This document shows, piece by piece, positions 1 through 11,764 of a stretch of DNA of 64,000 nucleotides. This DNA is from Gnetum montanum (Eukaryota; Streptophyta; Gnetopsida; Gnetales; Gnetaceae). The notes beneath the pieces are model-generated. The model saw only the letters and a list, made by a program, of their open reading frames with translations, was not told where the DNA came from and ran no database searches. The DNA is taken from NCBI GenBank assembly GCA_015680685.1, contig MNCI01038012.1, positions 302,568 through 366,567 on the forward strand. Reading direction: 5' to 3'. The position numbers were made by a program, and so were the translations under genes. The stretch's first letter is position 1. Each line of letters opens with the position of its first letter.

Positions 1-440
1 CTCCATGGTTATTGCCTTCAAATGGGCTATCCTGCTGCTTTTGTATAGGTTGTTAATGATAGCTCGAAGTATATTGCTTTCTCAAATGATGTTGGATGTA
101 CTATGAAATAGGTAATGCCTCCACTTTTTTAGTGTGAACACTAAGGCAAGGAAATTCCTCTCCACTTCGTTGTATTTCGCCTCGTGCACTATTAGTGCGT
201 GACTTAAGTAATACATTGCTATCTCAGTACCATCATCTTGCTTCTGACATAGCGGTGTCGTGAATGATGTGTTGGAGATGGTGTGGTAGATGAAGAAGGG
301 TTTGTCCCTTTGTGGTGGATGCATAGTTAGGAGGTGTGAAAGCTCCTTCTTCAAGTTGTCGAAGGCATGTTGACACTGGGTTGTTCACTCAAAGTTAACC
401 CATTTCTTTAGAAGATATTGCATGGGGTGTAACTTGTCAA
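1..440 (-). pseudogene. Tat-type Ty3/gypsy pol fragment: RNase H following RT
   Basis: Read on the minus strand, about 354 down to 82 is open and continues with a stop to the window edge. It shows the retroviral-type RNase H that follows RT in Ty3/gypsy elements: KPFFIYHTISNTSF, then YYLSHAL, then VERNFLALVFTLKKWRHYL, which is the usual order of this domain. After a stop, residues like NNLYKSSRIAHLKAI match the linker toward a second RNase H in the related element at 24540-26530. The domain would degrade the RNA strand during cDNA synthesis. It lies directly downstream of the RT at 481-1600. Broken by stops and cut by the window edge, it cannot be functional here. Confidence 0.85.
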
Positions 441-480
441 TCAACCTTGCTATGAACCTTCAAATGAACTGTACTCTACC

Positions 481-1600
481 CTATAAACCACATAGCTCCT
501 TAAGGTTTGTGGGAGGTGCCAAGTTGATGATGGCCTTGACTTTGTCAGGGTCCACCCATATTTTGTCCTTCAATACTACAAACCCTAACATGCATTCAAT
601 TTTCATCCCAAAGATGCACTTCTTAGGATTGAGGTGCAAGTCATGCATTTGACAATGCTTGAGGACTATTCCTAGGTTGCGTGGATGATTAGCTACCTCC
701 TTGGACTTGACTGCTATATCATCCATGTAGTCATTTAATATTTCTAGGATATAGTTGCTGAAGATGTAGGTCATGGCTCGTTGGTAGGTTGCTCTAGCAT
801 TCTTGAGCTTGAAGGGCATCAAGGTATAGCAGAAGGTACCCCATGGGGTCATGAAGGTTGTTGATAGCTGGTGCTCTCGATTAATGCAGATTTGGTTATA
901 TCCAGAGAAACCATCCATGAAGTATAGTAGAGCATGACCAGCCATGGTGTTGGATGAGATGATCGATACTTGGAAGTGGGAATTTATCCTTGATCATTGT
1001 CTTTTTTAAGTCCTGGAAGTCTATACAAATTCGTATTCCTCCCATTTTCTTCGAAACCACAATGATGTTGGACACCCACTCTGAGTAGTCAACCATGCCG
1101 ATGAAACCAACTTGGTATAGAATGGTGATTTCATCCCTCATAGCTAGTGGAATTTTCAGCTTAACTTTGCGAGCCTTTTTCTTGACTGCCTTCATGCATG
1201 GATCTAGGATGACGTTGTGCTAAATTAGACATGGATCTAGACCTGGCATGTCTCTGTATGACCATGTGAAGGCATTGATGTTTTCTTGCAGAATCTTGGC
1301 TACGTTGTTATGCATTCGTGTGTCTAGGATGGAGCTGAGTTTCAATGCTTTTATCTCCCCCTTAGATTTCGTTACAAGTGTCTTGACGAGAGGGTCCTCG
1401 ATCACATCCCCAGCCTCTAAGTCTAGGGCTTTGACTAGATGTTCTAGCTAGTCTGGGGATGCTTCTAAGGCTGCTATGGCGCTAGCTATGTTCGAACCCT
1501 AGTTGATCATGTTGGGGTTCACCTGGCTCGCGAGCTTGCCCTATGGACCAGCTAATGTTAGGGGTGTGGAGAGGTCGCAATGGATTTCCATCTCTTGCTC
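481..1600 (-). pseudogene. Tat-type Ty3/gypsy reverse transcriptase, frameshifted
   Basis: Minus-strand RT in three pieces. Positions 1405-1220 carry the pre-RT linker with NAFTWSYRDMPGLDP, typical of plant Ty3/gypsy pol. Positions 1195-935 carry the N-terminal fingers (EITILYQVGFIGMVDYSEWV, IRICIDFQDL). Positions 945-481 carry the palm (FMDGFSGYNQI, TTFMTPWGTFCYTLMPF, NARATYQRAM, and the catalytic YMDDI at 715-729). A frameshift near 935-945 separates fingers and palm, and stops interrupt the linker. The YMDD box is intact. Closest relative in this window is the plus-strand RT at 24540-25640. Higher coordinates hold its presumed gag-protease (7265-11100), but 5.6 kb of repeats and an antisense gene lie between them. 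Confidence 0.9.
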
Positions 1601-2340
1601 GACCTACCAATAGGAGATAAAATCCTAGTTAAGGGGCGTCTATTGGCAGATATTGCGTATAACAAAAATTTGCAAAGTAGCGACAAGATGCAACTTGTGA
1701 AGTGTGTGATGATGTAAAGATTGAAATGCTTGCTAGTTTAAGGTCATGGCATACCGTCAAGGCATGAGAGTGCAGAGTTGTTAAAGATATAAAACTGCTG
1801 ATGTAACGTGTGAAGCTATGAAATCATTAACATGCAAATGCCAAGCTACTAGTTTAGTGTCATTTCGGACTGCCATATTGTAATATGCAAAATGTTAACT
1901 TGCATAATGATAGTATGTGAAATGAGAAATGGTGGGTATTAGAAATGCAAAACTGTTAAGATGAAAATGCGAACTGCTGACATAAACACACAAACTTCTA
2001 GAAATTGTGACATTGCCAATGTGAAGGCACAAAATTGTGAGAAGATGCAAAACTATCAGTGTAAGAATGTGTAATTGCGGATTGCAAACGTAATAGGTCG
2101 AAACTACTAGTTTAGGGTCTTTTCGGACCGTTAGGGGTGCAACTATGCTAGGATTGCTAGTTTAAGGTATTTTTCGACATGTAATGAAAATATATATATA
2201 TTTTTGTTTTTGGGAAAGCAAACACTTAGCTAACTCGAAGCATGTCAAGGTTTTAATGCTAACAGTGTTATGATGTCATGGTGAGCATGCTAGACTGTAC
2301 GACACAATCCGCATTAATTGGAGAGAGAGGGTGGCAAGTT
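1600..2340. repeat. Degenerate short tandem repeats, left flank of the antisense gene
   Basis: No coding capacity. The block GCTAGTTTAAGGTCAT and variants recur near 1733, 1850, 2105 and 2155, mixed with phrases such as TGCAAAACT. The same core in the form GCTAGTTTTAGGCCATTT recurs at 7075-7205 and 13380-13520 after the protease ends of E1 and E2. In plus-strand element F1 the reverse complement appears at 24185-24290. I read it as an eroded piece of the repeat-rich noncoding region typical of Tat-clade elements. No unit boundary can be set by eye. Confidence 0.5.
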
Positions 2341-2362
2341 TTTCCATCTTGCCATCATGGTC

Positions 2363-2369
2363 ATAAATA
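2363..2369 (+). promoter_or_regulatory. Candidate TATA box of the antisense gene
   Basis: CATAAATAG lies about 155 bp before the first sensible ATG (2521), in a C/T-rich context (TTTTTCCATTCTCCAC near 2390-2404) that would suit a transcription start 30 bp downstream. It is placed by sequence only. Confidence 0.4.
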
Positions 2370-2520
2370 GGGGTTAAACCCTGGTAATTTTTCCATTCTC
2401 CACTATAAGAGCACAGAGCCCACATCGAAGCATAAGGTGATTTTGAAGCATGATAAAATTGTGTTAACGACTAGCAAGGCGAGTTTTTGCAGCGAAGAGG
2501 GTAAATTTGCAAGTAGGGCA

Positions 2521-5500
2521 ATGGCTCCTAAGATTCATTTGGTGGTTGTAAAGGTCCAGAAGACAAAGAAAACCTTGGGGCATGTGACACAAGCACATGT
2601 TGCAGCACAGAAGAGCACACCGTTGACCTAGTAGGTTACACTCCCTCTTCCTTTTTTGTTTTGTGTTTTTTGTTATTTTTTGCTCTTGTTTTGTGTCCTA
2701 TTCATTTTTCATCCATTCCTTGCTACCTGTGTTTTCTTTTGTCATGTCATTTTGGCCCTTGCATCACCATCGTCACTGTTTCAGTCATGGAAGATGCATA
2801 AACGTTACGTCATAGTTGCATGCAAAGTTGCTTAAGTCACCACTGCCACGGTTTTCATAATCGTAGGAGCTCAGGCTATTTAAGTTACTTGACCTTTAAA
2901 TGTTATAACGTAGAATCCTTATGAGGGCTAGGCCATGTGTGATATGACAGTGCGACATGTGTTTTGCTAGGGCATGTTGTTAATTTTTCTATTTCTACGC
3001 TAGGCTATTTGCATGTTCTTGCTATGCTAGGCTTCCATGCCCCTGCTACGCTATGTGCAGGAAGAGGGTTATGCTATGCTATATGCATGGACTACTAGGC
3101 ATTGCTATGTTGGTTATGTATTGTACTTAGATATGATGCTAACATTTGCTGATTATGTTGCACAGGGCAGGGTTAAGGCCCAGGTTGATTGTTTTGGAGG
3201 TTAGAGGGCTCCTGTGTCACGTGAGTAGACTTGTGGCTAATGCTCCTACTCCCTAGATACGTATGGGAGAGCGAGGGATCTAGTTCAAGCTAGGGGAATA
3301 GGACTTCCTACGATTCCTCCTTGACCACTTCAGTCTGATCATTTGGTCCTTCCTAGAGGAGGGGGAGGCGGCCAACATAACAGAAGCCATTTTGCCTAGG
3401 GAAAGCCAAGGCATTTTGAGGTTTCTGATCAATCGGGAAATCACAGGCAGGCATGGGAAAGGATCCAGTCAGCATCCAACAAGGTTAAGGCACTTGGCCT
3501 AGATCTAGGAGATGATTGAGTATAACTGCTACCACCATTTCAATACATTTTGCCTTGCACATTTTATAATGACGTTCTTCTAGAACCCTCAAGGAACTAT
3601 CTACTTTGCCAACGGGTGAGCTTTGCAACCTTGTTCTGCTATGTTTGTATGACACTGGCCATAGTGGCTTAATGCTAACAGTATGTGTTTGTTACTAGGT
3701 TCTTCCACAACGATGATGGTGTTCATTACATACTGGATCTACTCGCCACAACACAGCTAGCCCTATAGGAGTTCTCTTCAGCTGAGAACCTGCGGGTGGG
3801 TGTAATCTGTCAATGTGGGGGTGAATACCATACCTACCCAAATGTATATTCCCCCCTCTACAATTAGTGCAAGGGGTAGGGATGGTTGGATGAGGAGTGG
3901 GAAAAACCCTTCAAATCGGTCACGGTTGAATAAGTTTTGGTTGAACTCCTATAGTTCCCACTACCATACCGACCTAGTAGGTCAAGCGGTAAGTGTCACA
4001 TGTTTAAATGTCTTTGCGATTTTTGAATTTCCTACGTTTTTATGCTAAACATTTTGTGAACCTATTGCAGGGGTGAGGAAGCCTCAAGAAGTGATAGTGG
4101 TGACCATCGATACACAGGGGAAGAATGTCTACTACAAGTATGGGGAAGTAGAGAAGAGCCAACGCTGGCTGAATGGCGAGGCCTCGGACTCCCTGGTCTA
4201 GAACATCAAATTTCTATTTCAAGTATGGGGAAGTAGAAAAGATCCAATGCTAGCTGAATGGTGGGGCCTTAGACTCCCTGGTCAAATTCTTTTCTGACAA
4301 AGTGAGCTGCTTTCTCTTGTGCATACGTGACATGCGCGTGGTTATTGACATCAATGACCAACTATTCAACGTCCCCATAAAAGGCTTTTTGATAGGGTAA
4401 AAATCCAAGATGGAGTTGATTCTTCAGAAAAAGGACCTCCAAGAATGGCTAGGGCTTACCAAGGAGCACAAAAGGCTCCCTATGGAGAAGCTTAAAGAAG
4501 AGCCTACCAAGGTGTTTTATCCTATTTTTCATGCTTGCGCATTCCCCCAACTGCTTACCCAGGGGAAGGTCCTAGGGCTTGAGTAGGCCTAGCTGATTCG
4601 TGAGGTTATGGAGGAGGGGACCCATTACAACTAGCCCGAGTCTCTATGTAAAGGCTTGCAGGCTAAGATCTTGGGGAACCATATGAAAATGAAGTCCCAT
4701 TCCAACATCCACTACACCTTTTATATAGGCTATGTTCATCCCCTTTGTAGAGTTCCTAGTGGTTCAGGAGAAGGAAAACTAGGTCATGCAAAATCGTGAC
4801 CAGATTTCTAAACCATGGATTTGCCAGGTCTTTTGGACCATACGAGCACAAGATCCTCTAGAAATAATTACAGAGTCTTTTTATATAATGACTAAGGATT
4901 GGGTGGCCTGCAACATTCGCGGCCAAGACAGCGTAGGAGAGACACCCCCCACCATGGACGGTAGCGTATCATGGGGTGAATGTTTCATAGCCAAAATGGC
5001 AGCCAGTACATTGCGGCAGCAGAGGCCTCTCCTAGCCAAGGAAACCCTTCACATGGAAGAGGAGAAGTGGGCGAAGACTATGGCGTAAACTATAGTGGAT
5101 GTGACCTCCCATTGGTAATAATTTTGTTCAATGCTTATTTTGCTATTGTCTGCTACACTATGCTATGCTAGGTGGCATAATGTAGCATAGAACCTGCCTT
5201 AGGCTATTTGCTTCGAGCTAATGCAAATGTTTTTCTTGACTATCATTAGAAAGAGAAGAAGAGGAAGTACGTGATGAAGAGGTGTCAGCCCCTAAGACGG
5301 GGGCGACAAATAAAGGCACGGGGCCCCCAGTCGACAAGAAGAGAGCTCCTACAGCTAAGGTAGGGGCTCTTTTCATTAGAGACAATCCCCCTGCTGAGGA
5401 GTCTTCCTTGAATAAGAAAGGCAGTTATCTCCTCATAAGAAAAGCACCAGCACATGAAGAGGAGGTTCATAGGGACCTAGCAAGAACCTCTAGTCAGGTC

Positions 5501-6906
5501 ACTGCCATCGTCTTGCCTTAGCAAGAAGAGAGACCACCATCGGACGTTGGTGAGTTTGGCAATATGTTTACCTTTTTGTAGTTCATTTTGGTCATTTCAA
5601 ATGTGTTTGGTTATGCATCAGGTGCTACCGTTGATGCCATAGAACCTTCTTCAGTTTGCATAGAATCATGGGATGAAACCCCCAACAAGTTTAGGTATAT
5701 GTAGGGGATATTTGACTATAGATTCACCACCTTCAGTAGGTGGACCCAGAAATAGGTAAGTAGTAGTGTTGTTTGCTCTTGTGTTATCATGCTAAAATTT
5801 CTTATGTTTGCTACTTATGTTATGCTAATGTGATTGGTATTTTCTTTGTGTCATGGCATCCTCTCGACTTAAGTGGGATCCTACATGACCTTTGAAGGTC
5901 AGTGCCATGCTCACATTCCTGCCAGAGGTGATCGAGGTGTCTCATTGTGCATACAATGAGGTTTGCAAATGTGCTTTACACTCAGTTTGCTCCTTTTGGG
6001 AGTACAAGCATAGCAACGAGGACCTATGGAAATGGGTCCAAAAGGCTGAGAAAAGAAAGGCTAACATGAGGGCCGAAGTGGAGGACCTCAAGTTGAGAAA
6101 CAAGTTCCTCATGGCCTAAGCAAGTAACAATGAGGACTAGCGTATAGCTGTGGTAGACTATGCCAGGTTTTGAATAGTTGCATGTCAAAATGTTGAGACT
6201 ACCCATGAATTGATAGAGCAATGCATGTAGATGGACTTGCTGGACCATAAGTGTCAAGACCTAAAAGATTTCAGTAGCAAGGTTTACACATGCAGGAAAA
6301 CCCAAAGAAACCATAAGCATGTGTATAAATAGGAAAATGCTGCCCATCGTAAGCTATATGAAGATGTTGTTGTGAAGGCATTTATGTACAAAGAGTTCAT
6401 AAATTTCATTGACACTTCCGAGGCCTATATTAGGTTTAAAAAGCAAGTCAAGATCACAAAATCTCCCAATTTGAAGGTGGCCCTTCCCACGGGAGAGACT
6501 GCGACTGTCTCCTTTTTTTTGGGGTTGCCAAGGTGGACACCTACCGAAAGGGAGAGAGCTAATGCAACAAATGCTATGCCAAGCAGAAAACGTTGGGTAG
6601 ATATCATGGCATCGAAGGTATGGCATCACCTCGGGCTCAGTTTAGACTAGATACCCTTCAAGACGGATGCGGGCCCTTCTCAGGTTAGTTGCGTTCTACC
6701 ATATTAATGTTTATGCTCAGTTGTACTTTGCGTTTGTTGCCCTAGCTAACCACTTCACCCCTACGATGCAAGCCCCAGGTAATGGCATGACACTTCTAGA
6801 GGGAGGGAATGAAGAGTTGGCAAGGGACCAAGTAGGGGAAGCAAATGCGAAGGGAGATGATGCAGGAATGAATGAAGGAGATGATGTGAACAGAAACAAC
6901 CCATGA
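2521..6906 (+). pseudogene. Intron-containing plus-strand gene of unknown function, antisense to the retroelement
   Basis: I do not recognise the protein. About eight exons can be traced: 2521 to about 2632, 3166-3615, 3699-3988, 4071-5114, 5250-5549, 5622-5755, about 5898-6683, and about 6746 (or 6779) to the TGA at 6904. Introns are short with GT...AG ends (GGTGAGC, GGTAAGTGT, GGTAATAAT, GGTGAGTTT, GGTAAGTAG), several with a TGCTAAC-like branch site (3131, 3673, 4042). Joining 3615 to 3699 and 3988 to 4071 keeps one reading frame (IYFANG / FFHNDDG; SG / VRKPQEVIVVTID). All five in-frame stops of exon 3 are TAG or TAA where glutamine fits. An 85-bp duplication (4135/4220) breaks exon 4. Exon 5 is lysine/acid rich. 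Exon 7 has a charged helix-like stretch (KRKANMRAEVEDLKLRNK). It could be a captured host gene or an antisense ORF of the element itself. Confidence 0.65.
4135..4283 (+). repeat. 85-bp-offset tandem duplication inside exon 4 of the antisense gene
   Basis: Positions 4135-4199 (starting CAAGTATGGGGAAGTAGA) recur at 4220-4283 with a few changes, separated by about 20 bp. The offset of 85 is not a multiple of three. Reading straight from the first copy to the sequence after the second (SDSLV then KFFSDKV) gives the open frame, so the duplication is a later, disabling event. Confidence 0.8.
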
Positions 6907-7074
6907 CAACATGGGATTTTTTCAAAAATTTGAAATTTTGGATTTTTTGAAATTTTATGTAATGAATTTTTCCAACACTATTTAAGAGACAACAGTTTTG
7001 AGTAAAGAAAAAGGACTTTACACTAACTTGTGTATTGCATACATGCATTTTGTATAGAAGTTTTATGCTTTCAT

Positions 7075-7205
7075 GTGCTAGTTTTAGGCAGTTTTGGGCC
7101 ATCGCTAGTTTTAGGTCATTTCAGGCCATAGCATAGATGTGTATTGCTAGTTTTAGGCCATTTTGGGCCATTGCACATCGTTAGTTTTAGGCCATTTTGG
7201 GCTGT
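7075..7205. repeat. Short tandem repeat GCTAGTTTTAGGCCATTTTG, right flank of the antisense gene
   Basis: At least four imperfect copies of GCTAGTTTTAGGCCATTTTG with GGCCATTG-like tails, spacing about 25 to 50 bp. They sit about 60 bp beyond the protease end of E1 and repeat in E2 at 13380-13520. Hypervariable tandem repeats in the noncoding part near the 3' end are known for plant Tat-clade elements; assigning these to that class is inference. Confidence 0.75.
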
Positions 7206-7264
7206 TACGTAGAAGCATATGAGTAGCGTGTGGGAAAGAGCCAGTGGGGTTGCTACACTAGGCG

Positions 7265-8430
7265 AAGCTATTTCCTGACCCATCGCGGGTTGAGTGAGAT
7301 GTAAGGCTGAGGCACTCTGCCAAGGCCTTCATCTATGTTGTTGCCTCCTTCTTGGAAGGGAAACTCAATCCATGCATTGTCGTTTAGGAAATCAACTGGC
7401 TGAGCTGATCCCTCTACTGGGTAGTCAGTGTAAGTTGCAACAGGTGCTTCTTTCTCAAAATTTATGATCTTTAAGCCTTCTTCCATGACTACATTGTTGA
7501 TCACATGCGTTACTACTTCATCATTGTGGATCACCAATTCTCTGCCTACGTAAGGCAGGTGGATTTCCTGGTGTATGGATGAGGAGATAGTCCTAAGTTG
7601 TTCTAACCATGATCTCCCCAAGATCAGGTTAAACCCAGGCATTTCCTTAACCACAATAAATTTTGCGCTTGTGAGAAACTAATCCCCCACTATGAAGTTT
7701 ATGTGAACTATGCCATTCACCAAGACTCGTGCGCCATTGAATGACCTCAGGCATGACGTTGTTGTGGGCTTGATCTGGTCAACCAAACCTAGCTTTTCTA
7801 TAATGGGAAAGGGGATGACATTCATAGCGGCCCCATCATCAATGTGTACCCTTTAGATTCAGTGTTGACCGACTTGAATTGTGATGAAAAGAGGTGTCAT
7901 AGTCACTTGACCCTTTTTAAGATCTTCTCTAATGGCATCGTCATAGAATGCTAGTTGAGGTTATTTTAATCTTGTAGGCGAAGAGGGAAGCATGATCGAG
8001 TAGATCACTTCCTCCTCCGCTAGCATGTCTTCATTGACTAGAGTCATTGTCAACATGTAGATTAGAGCCTTGCGGTGTGGGGTAGATGTCATCATTAGGT
8101 CGTACAAGCACGATGTAGTACTTTTTTGTTTTGGAGCTTGTTTGACCTATGTGAGGGTGTCTAAGAGGTCTTGGCTATCCCCTTGTATGATGCTTTTCTC
8201 CTCTTCTATTCATCCCAGAAGACAAATTTCCTGAGGAGGGGCAACTTTGGATCCAGGTTTGGACCCTTGTTGGCAAAGTGGTGCAGGCTGTGTGGTCATG
8301 TCGATGTTGATCTTTGGTGGCCAAGGTGTAGATGCAGGGATTAAAGACATAGGCTTAGGGGTACCTTGGATGGTACTTCCTTTTGACATCTCGTCCATGA
8401 GATGGACTTCTCTCCTTGGGGGGTGAGAAG
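7265..8430 (-). pseudogene. E1 protease and its C-terminal extension (Tat-type Ty3/gypsy)
   Basis: Minus-strand retropepsin region. The active-site block VHIDDGAAMNVIPFPI (DDGA encoded at about 7829-7840) is followed by LGLVDQIKP and the conserved FNLILGRSWLEQLR at about 7640-7590, then a tail ending in SLNPRWVRK at 7268. The protein would cut the gag-pol precursor. Stops near 7680 and 7855 and others break the frame. In place of RT, the sequence passes straight into the TAGTTTTAGGCC repeats. E2 and E3 carry the same domain at about 13670-14300 and 17877-18530. In E1 and E2 the same tail and repeat follow the domain, so this gag-protease-repeat order is a shared structure, not a one-off break. 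Confidence 0.85.
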
Positions 8431-11100
8431 GCTATTCAGCTATTTTGCGTGAGATAGGGGCCGCCGAGGATGCTGGCCCCCTGATGACGAATGGAGCTAG
8501 TTGTGTTAACGGGCGGGACCATGTGGCCCTGCCAACAGGTGGTGCAAAGATGGATGCCCATGGAGGGACTTTCAAGACAAATGGTTGCTGCATACTTTGA
8601 CCAGTCGCTAGTGGTGCTGGTGCACTGTGCTAAGGCACATGGATCATGAATGGCTGCTAGGGTGGCCTAGGATCTTTGTCAATGTCGATGACATTGATTA
8701 TGTAACTAGCATTATTGGCATTTAGGGGATCTGTGTAGACATACATAGATTGGTTTTTAGGGTGCACTAGGTTTCTTTCATCCAACACCAGCTTCCCCTG
8801 GTCGATTAATCTTTGTATGTCATCTTGCAATGCTAGGCAGTAATTCGTGTTGTGACCACACTATTGTTGGTAGTCACAAAACCTGTCCAGGCTGAAGCCC
8901 CTAGGAATTGGATCCTCATTGGACAGGGCCAAAGAGGGGTTCCTAAGGAGCTCACAGTAGTGTTGATGTCTCACTTTTTCTTCTTTTGACATCTGTTTCT
9001 GTTGCATGTATCCCTTTTCCAACAGTTTCTTCAGAAGCTCTAAAGGTTTGAGAGGCAATGGGGTGTACTTTGAGTAGTCTTTACGCTCAAACTTGGGTTT
9101 GGATTGTCTAGATGTCTCAGGTGTAGATGTAGTAGGTTGCGGCATGTTACCCTATTTGGGCATAAGGTTAGGTGAGGGCATGGTCGGTTTCTTGCTGTTC
9201 TTGCTACCGTTGTTGCTAGGTTTGGGCTTGGCCTTGATCCCATAGTGGCAACCATGGTTGTTGAGGCCTTGCACTTTTCCTTCTTTGTGAAGGTTATTTT
9301 GTAAGCGATGTAAGCTGGGTCTTTGCTTGCCTCGAACACGTCTTGTATGCTCTTAGTCTAAGCAAAGGCTTAACTAAGAGAGTGAGGAGTGAGGTAGTAC
9401 AGTTTGGACTTGATGAAGTCATTCCCTACACCCTTAAAGATAGCTAGTAGGTGTGCCTCCACGATGGGCTCCTGTATCTCATTAAAGGTTGCACTCCAAT
9501 GTTGGATAAACTTTTGGACTAGTTCTAAGAGGTCTTGTTTCACACTCATCAATTGATCGAGCATGGTTTTTGGCTTCAAGTTGTGCTTAAAGCACATCAC
9601 GAACTGGATCAACAGCTCTTCCAAAGTTGAAATGGATGAGCATGGCAACCCAAGGTACCAATCCAAAGCTTTCCTGGCTAGGGAGAAGGTGAAGACATGA
9701 ATAATCATGTGCGACCATTGCTACAATAACAAAGACTTGCACCTAAAGGTGACAAGGCGTGCATTGGGATCTCCCTCCCCATTGTACTTCATGAAGCTTG
9801 GGAGTGACATCCGTAGGGGTAAAGTCAAGGCGGTAATTGCAGGGCTGATAGGGTCATCCTGCTAAAAGTCCATGACTTGTCCCATGTCAAACCCAGCAAC
9901 TTTGAGGCATTTTATTTCCTCAGTGAGGGTATGGATAAGCTGGAATGCTTGGTCCAGACATGGTGACATTGTAGGTGGTTGGGGAACTATGGAGGCAGCT
10001 CTCCCCTATGGTATGGCAGGGGTGGTGGCATGACCCAATGGTGATACTATTGGGACAACCCTTGCAAGTAGTGCTACTTATGTTGTCCACCACCTAGCAG
10101 GTGGTGTTGTTAAGGTAGGGACCATGGGTTTGGCTACCGGATAGACTGCTTATGTCACCAACAACGTAGACCCTAGGCTCGTGTTAGGTTGTATCAACTG
10201 CAAGGCTTGGTGTATTTGAGAGCGCACGTAGTGAGACATCTACGATGGTTGCGGGGTAGCCAAAGAAGCAAATGGGACCCACCATGTGTATGGGACAGAG
10301 CCCGCTGTAGTGGGTGGAATAGACGTAAATGTAGGAATAGAAATAGAAGTTGCATACGATTGTGAAGTAGGTACGGTATGCACATGTGGTAGGGTAGCCA
10401 TGATTGACGTATGATGTGCTATCGGAATAGACTGCTAGATAGTTTGCATAGGAATATTAGCTACAAATGAGATAGGCAAAACAGACCAGAGCAGGAATTG
10501 AAACACCGCAGGATTGACGTGGCTACCCATAGCAGTTGTAATCATGGGTTGTAGAAGCGTAGGTGTGATTACAAAGGGAGTGGTAATAGACAACAACTTG
10601 GCCCAAAAGGACTAGGTAGGAGGGATAGGAGTAGGGTTGGTTGGACTTGCCTCATCTGATTGGGAATCGAGTTCCTCCTGTCCGTCTTTGAAAGTATCAT
10701 CTTTGTTCGACACTGTGTCTTGTTGCTCCCTAATCATAGCCATTTGGATTAGCTATTCTAGCAGCTGTTGATACGCTTGTGTTAAAGGTAAAGAAACATT
10801 GGGAGTAGGAACGAATTCATTTTCGTTGCAATAAGCGAACTCAAAGCTAGGTTTGTCCTCAAGTTCGTGTATGTCCAAGGGTAGATTTGCCTACTCCTTT
10901 GCATAGAGAAAAGTATAATGCTCATGTTGTTGGGCTAATCCCTTAGGTCCCCAGTTTTGGATTCTGAGGGATTGACATGTTTGTAGCATCGGGTTCAGTG
11001 GTTGTTCAACACTAGTAGTGCCTTAAACCATGATGGGAACTTCAACATTGAAGGGAACTTCCATGTTGAAGGCATTAGTAGCAGTAATTAAAAAAGCCAT
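8430..11100 (-). pseudogene. E1 gag (capsid/nucleocapsid), Tat-type
   Basis: The start ATG is at 11100-11098 (MAFLITATNAFNMEVP...), the same place and similar wording as in E2 (17468) and E3 (21493). A long Pro/Thr/Ser-rich N-terminal part (about 11000-9950) precedes the retrotransposon gag domain at 9850-9370 (MSLPSFMKYNGEGDPNAR, ALDWYLGLP, LEELLIQFVMCF, LVQKFIQHWSATFNEIQ). The nucleocapsid part shows FCDYQQ, a stop, then CGHNTNYC at about 8885-8845, an eroded zinc knuckle, followed by LQDDIQRLIDQGKL. Many TAG/TAA stops sit where Gln or Trp would be expected. Gag would form the particle. It is older than E2/E3, from which it differs clearly more than they differ from each other. Confidence 0.85.
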
Positions 11101-11176
11101 TTTGAGTTGAGTAGTTTTGTAGAAGAGTGCAACAAGTGCAAAAGGAACAAAGAGACTGAAGAGAAACAAAACGAAG

Positions 11177-11764
11177 GCTTTATGTCTTGCTGGATTCCCG
11201 AGAAATTATCGAGGAGACCGATCTACACCACACAAAGTGTACATAACCGCAAAAGGTTGTCACATTTATGCGAGTGCATGATAGGGTACAGAGCATGTGC
11301 AAGACCACCGTAAGATAGGAAAATCAATTGGCGATCAAGGATTTATGTCTCGCAGAGCTTTGGAGGAACTGTCAAAGCAATTGATCTATACCACATGATA
11401 CGCTAATGCGCAATGAGGTACAGAGCACATGAAAGACTACTGTAGGATGGGCAAGTTAACTATCGATCAAGGCTTTATGTCTCATAGGGCTCCAGAGGAA
11501 CTATCGAAGCAACCAATCTGTATCACATGATACGCTAATACACAATGAGGTACAGAGTGCACATAAGACTACTATGAGACAGGCTAGTTAACTAGCGATT
11601 AGAGGCCTTATGTTCTGTAGGGCTCCCAAGAAACTATTGAGGTGACCGATCTATACTACACAAAGTGTAAACAATTGCAAGAGGGTGTCACATTTATGCT
11701 TATGTTTATCAGGGTGTAGAAGGCCTACAAAACTACTGTGAAACATGGAAAAGGCACCAAAAGG
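11177..11764 (-). repeat. E1 leader: four tandem units between PBS and gag
   Basis: Four units start near 11177, 11340, 11472 and 11605, each opening with CTTTATGTCT (plus-strand sense), then GGAACTRTCRAAGC-like, GATCTATACCACA, GGTACAGAGCACATG and AAGACTACTGT. Outer units are about 160-165 bp. The two middle ones are about 132 bp and lack the AGTGTAAACAACCGCAAAAG part. E2 and E3 have two units each. Untranslated, upstream of gag in the element's orientation. Confidence 0.8.

Noticed and set aside
2437-2520. Upstream in-frame start at 2437 for the antisense gene
   Set aside because: Extends the frame, but lies close to the TATA box; the ATG at 2521 (MAPKIH) fits a normal 5' UTR better. Not decisive.
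11107-11313. 68-codon plus-strand frame at the E1 leader
   Set aside because: Antisense to the leader repeats; not kept in E2 or E3.
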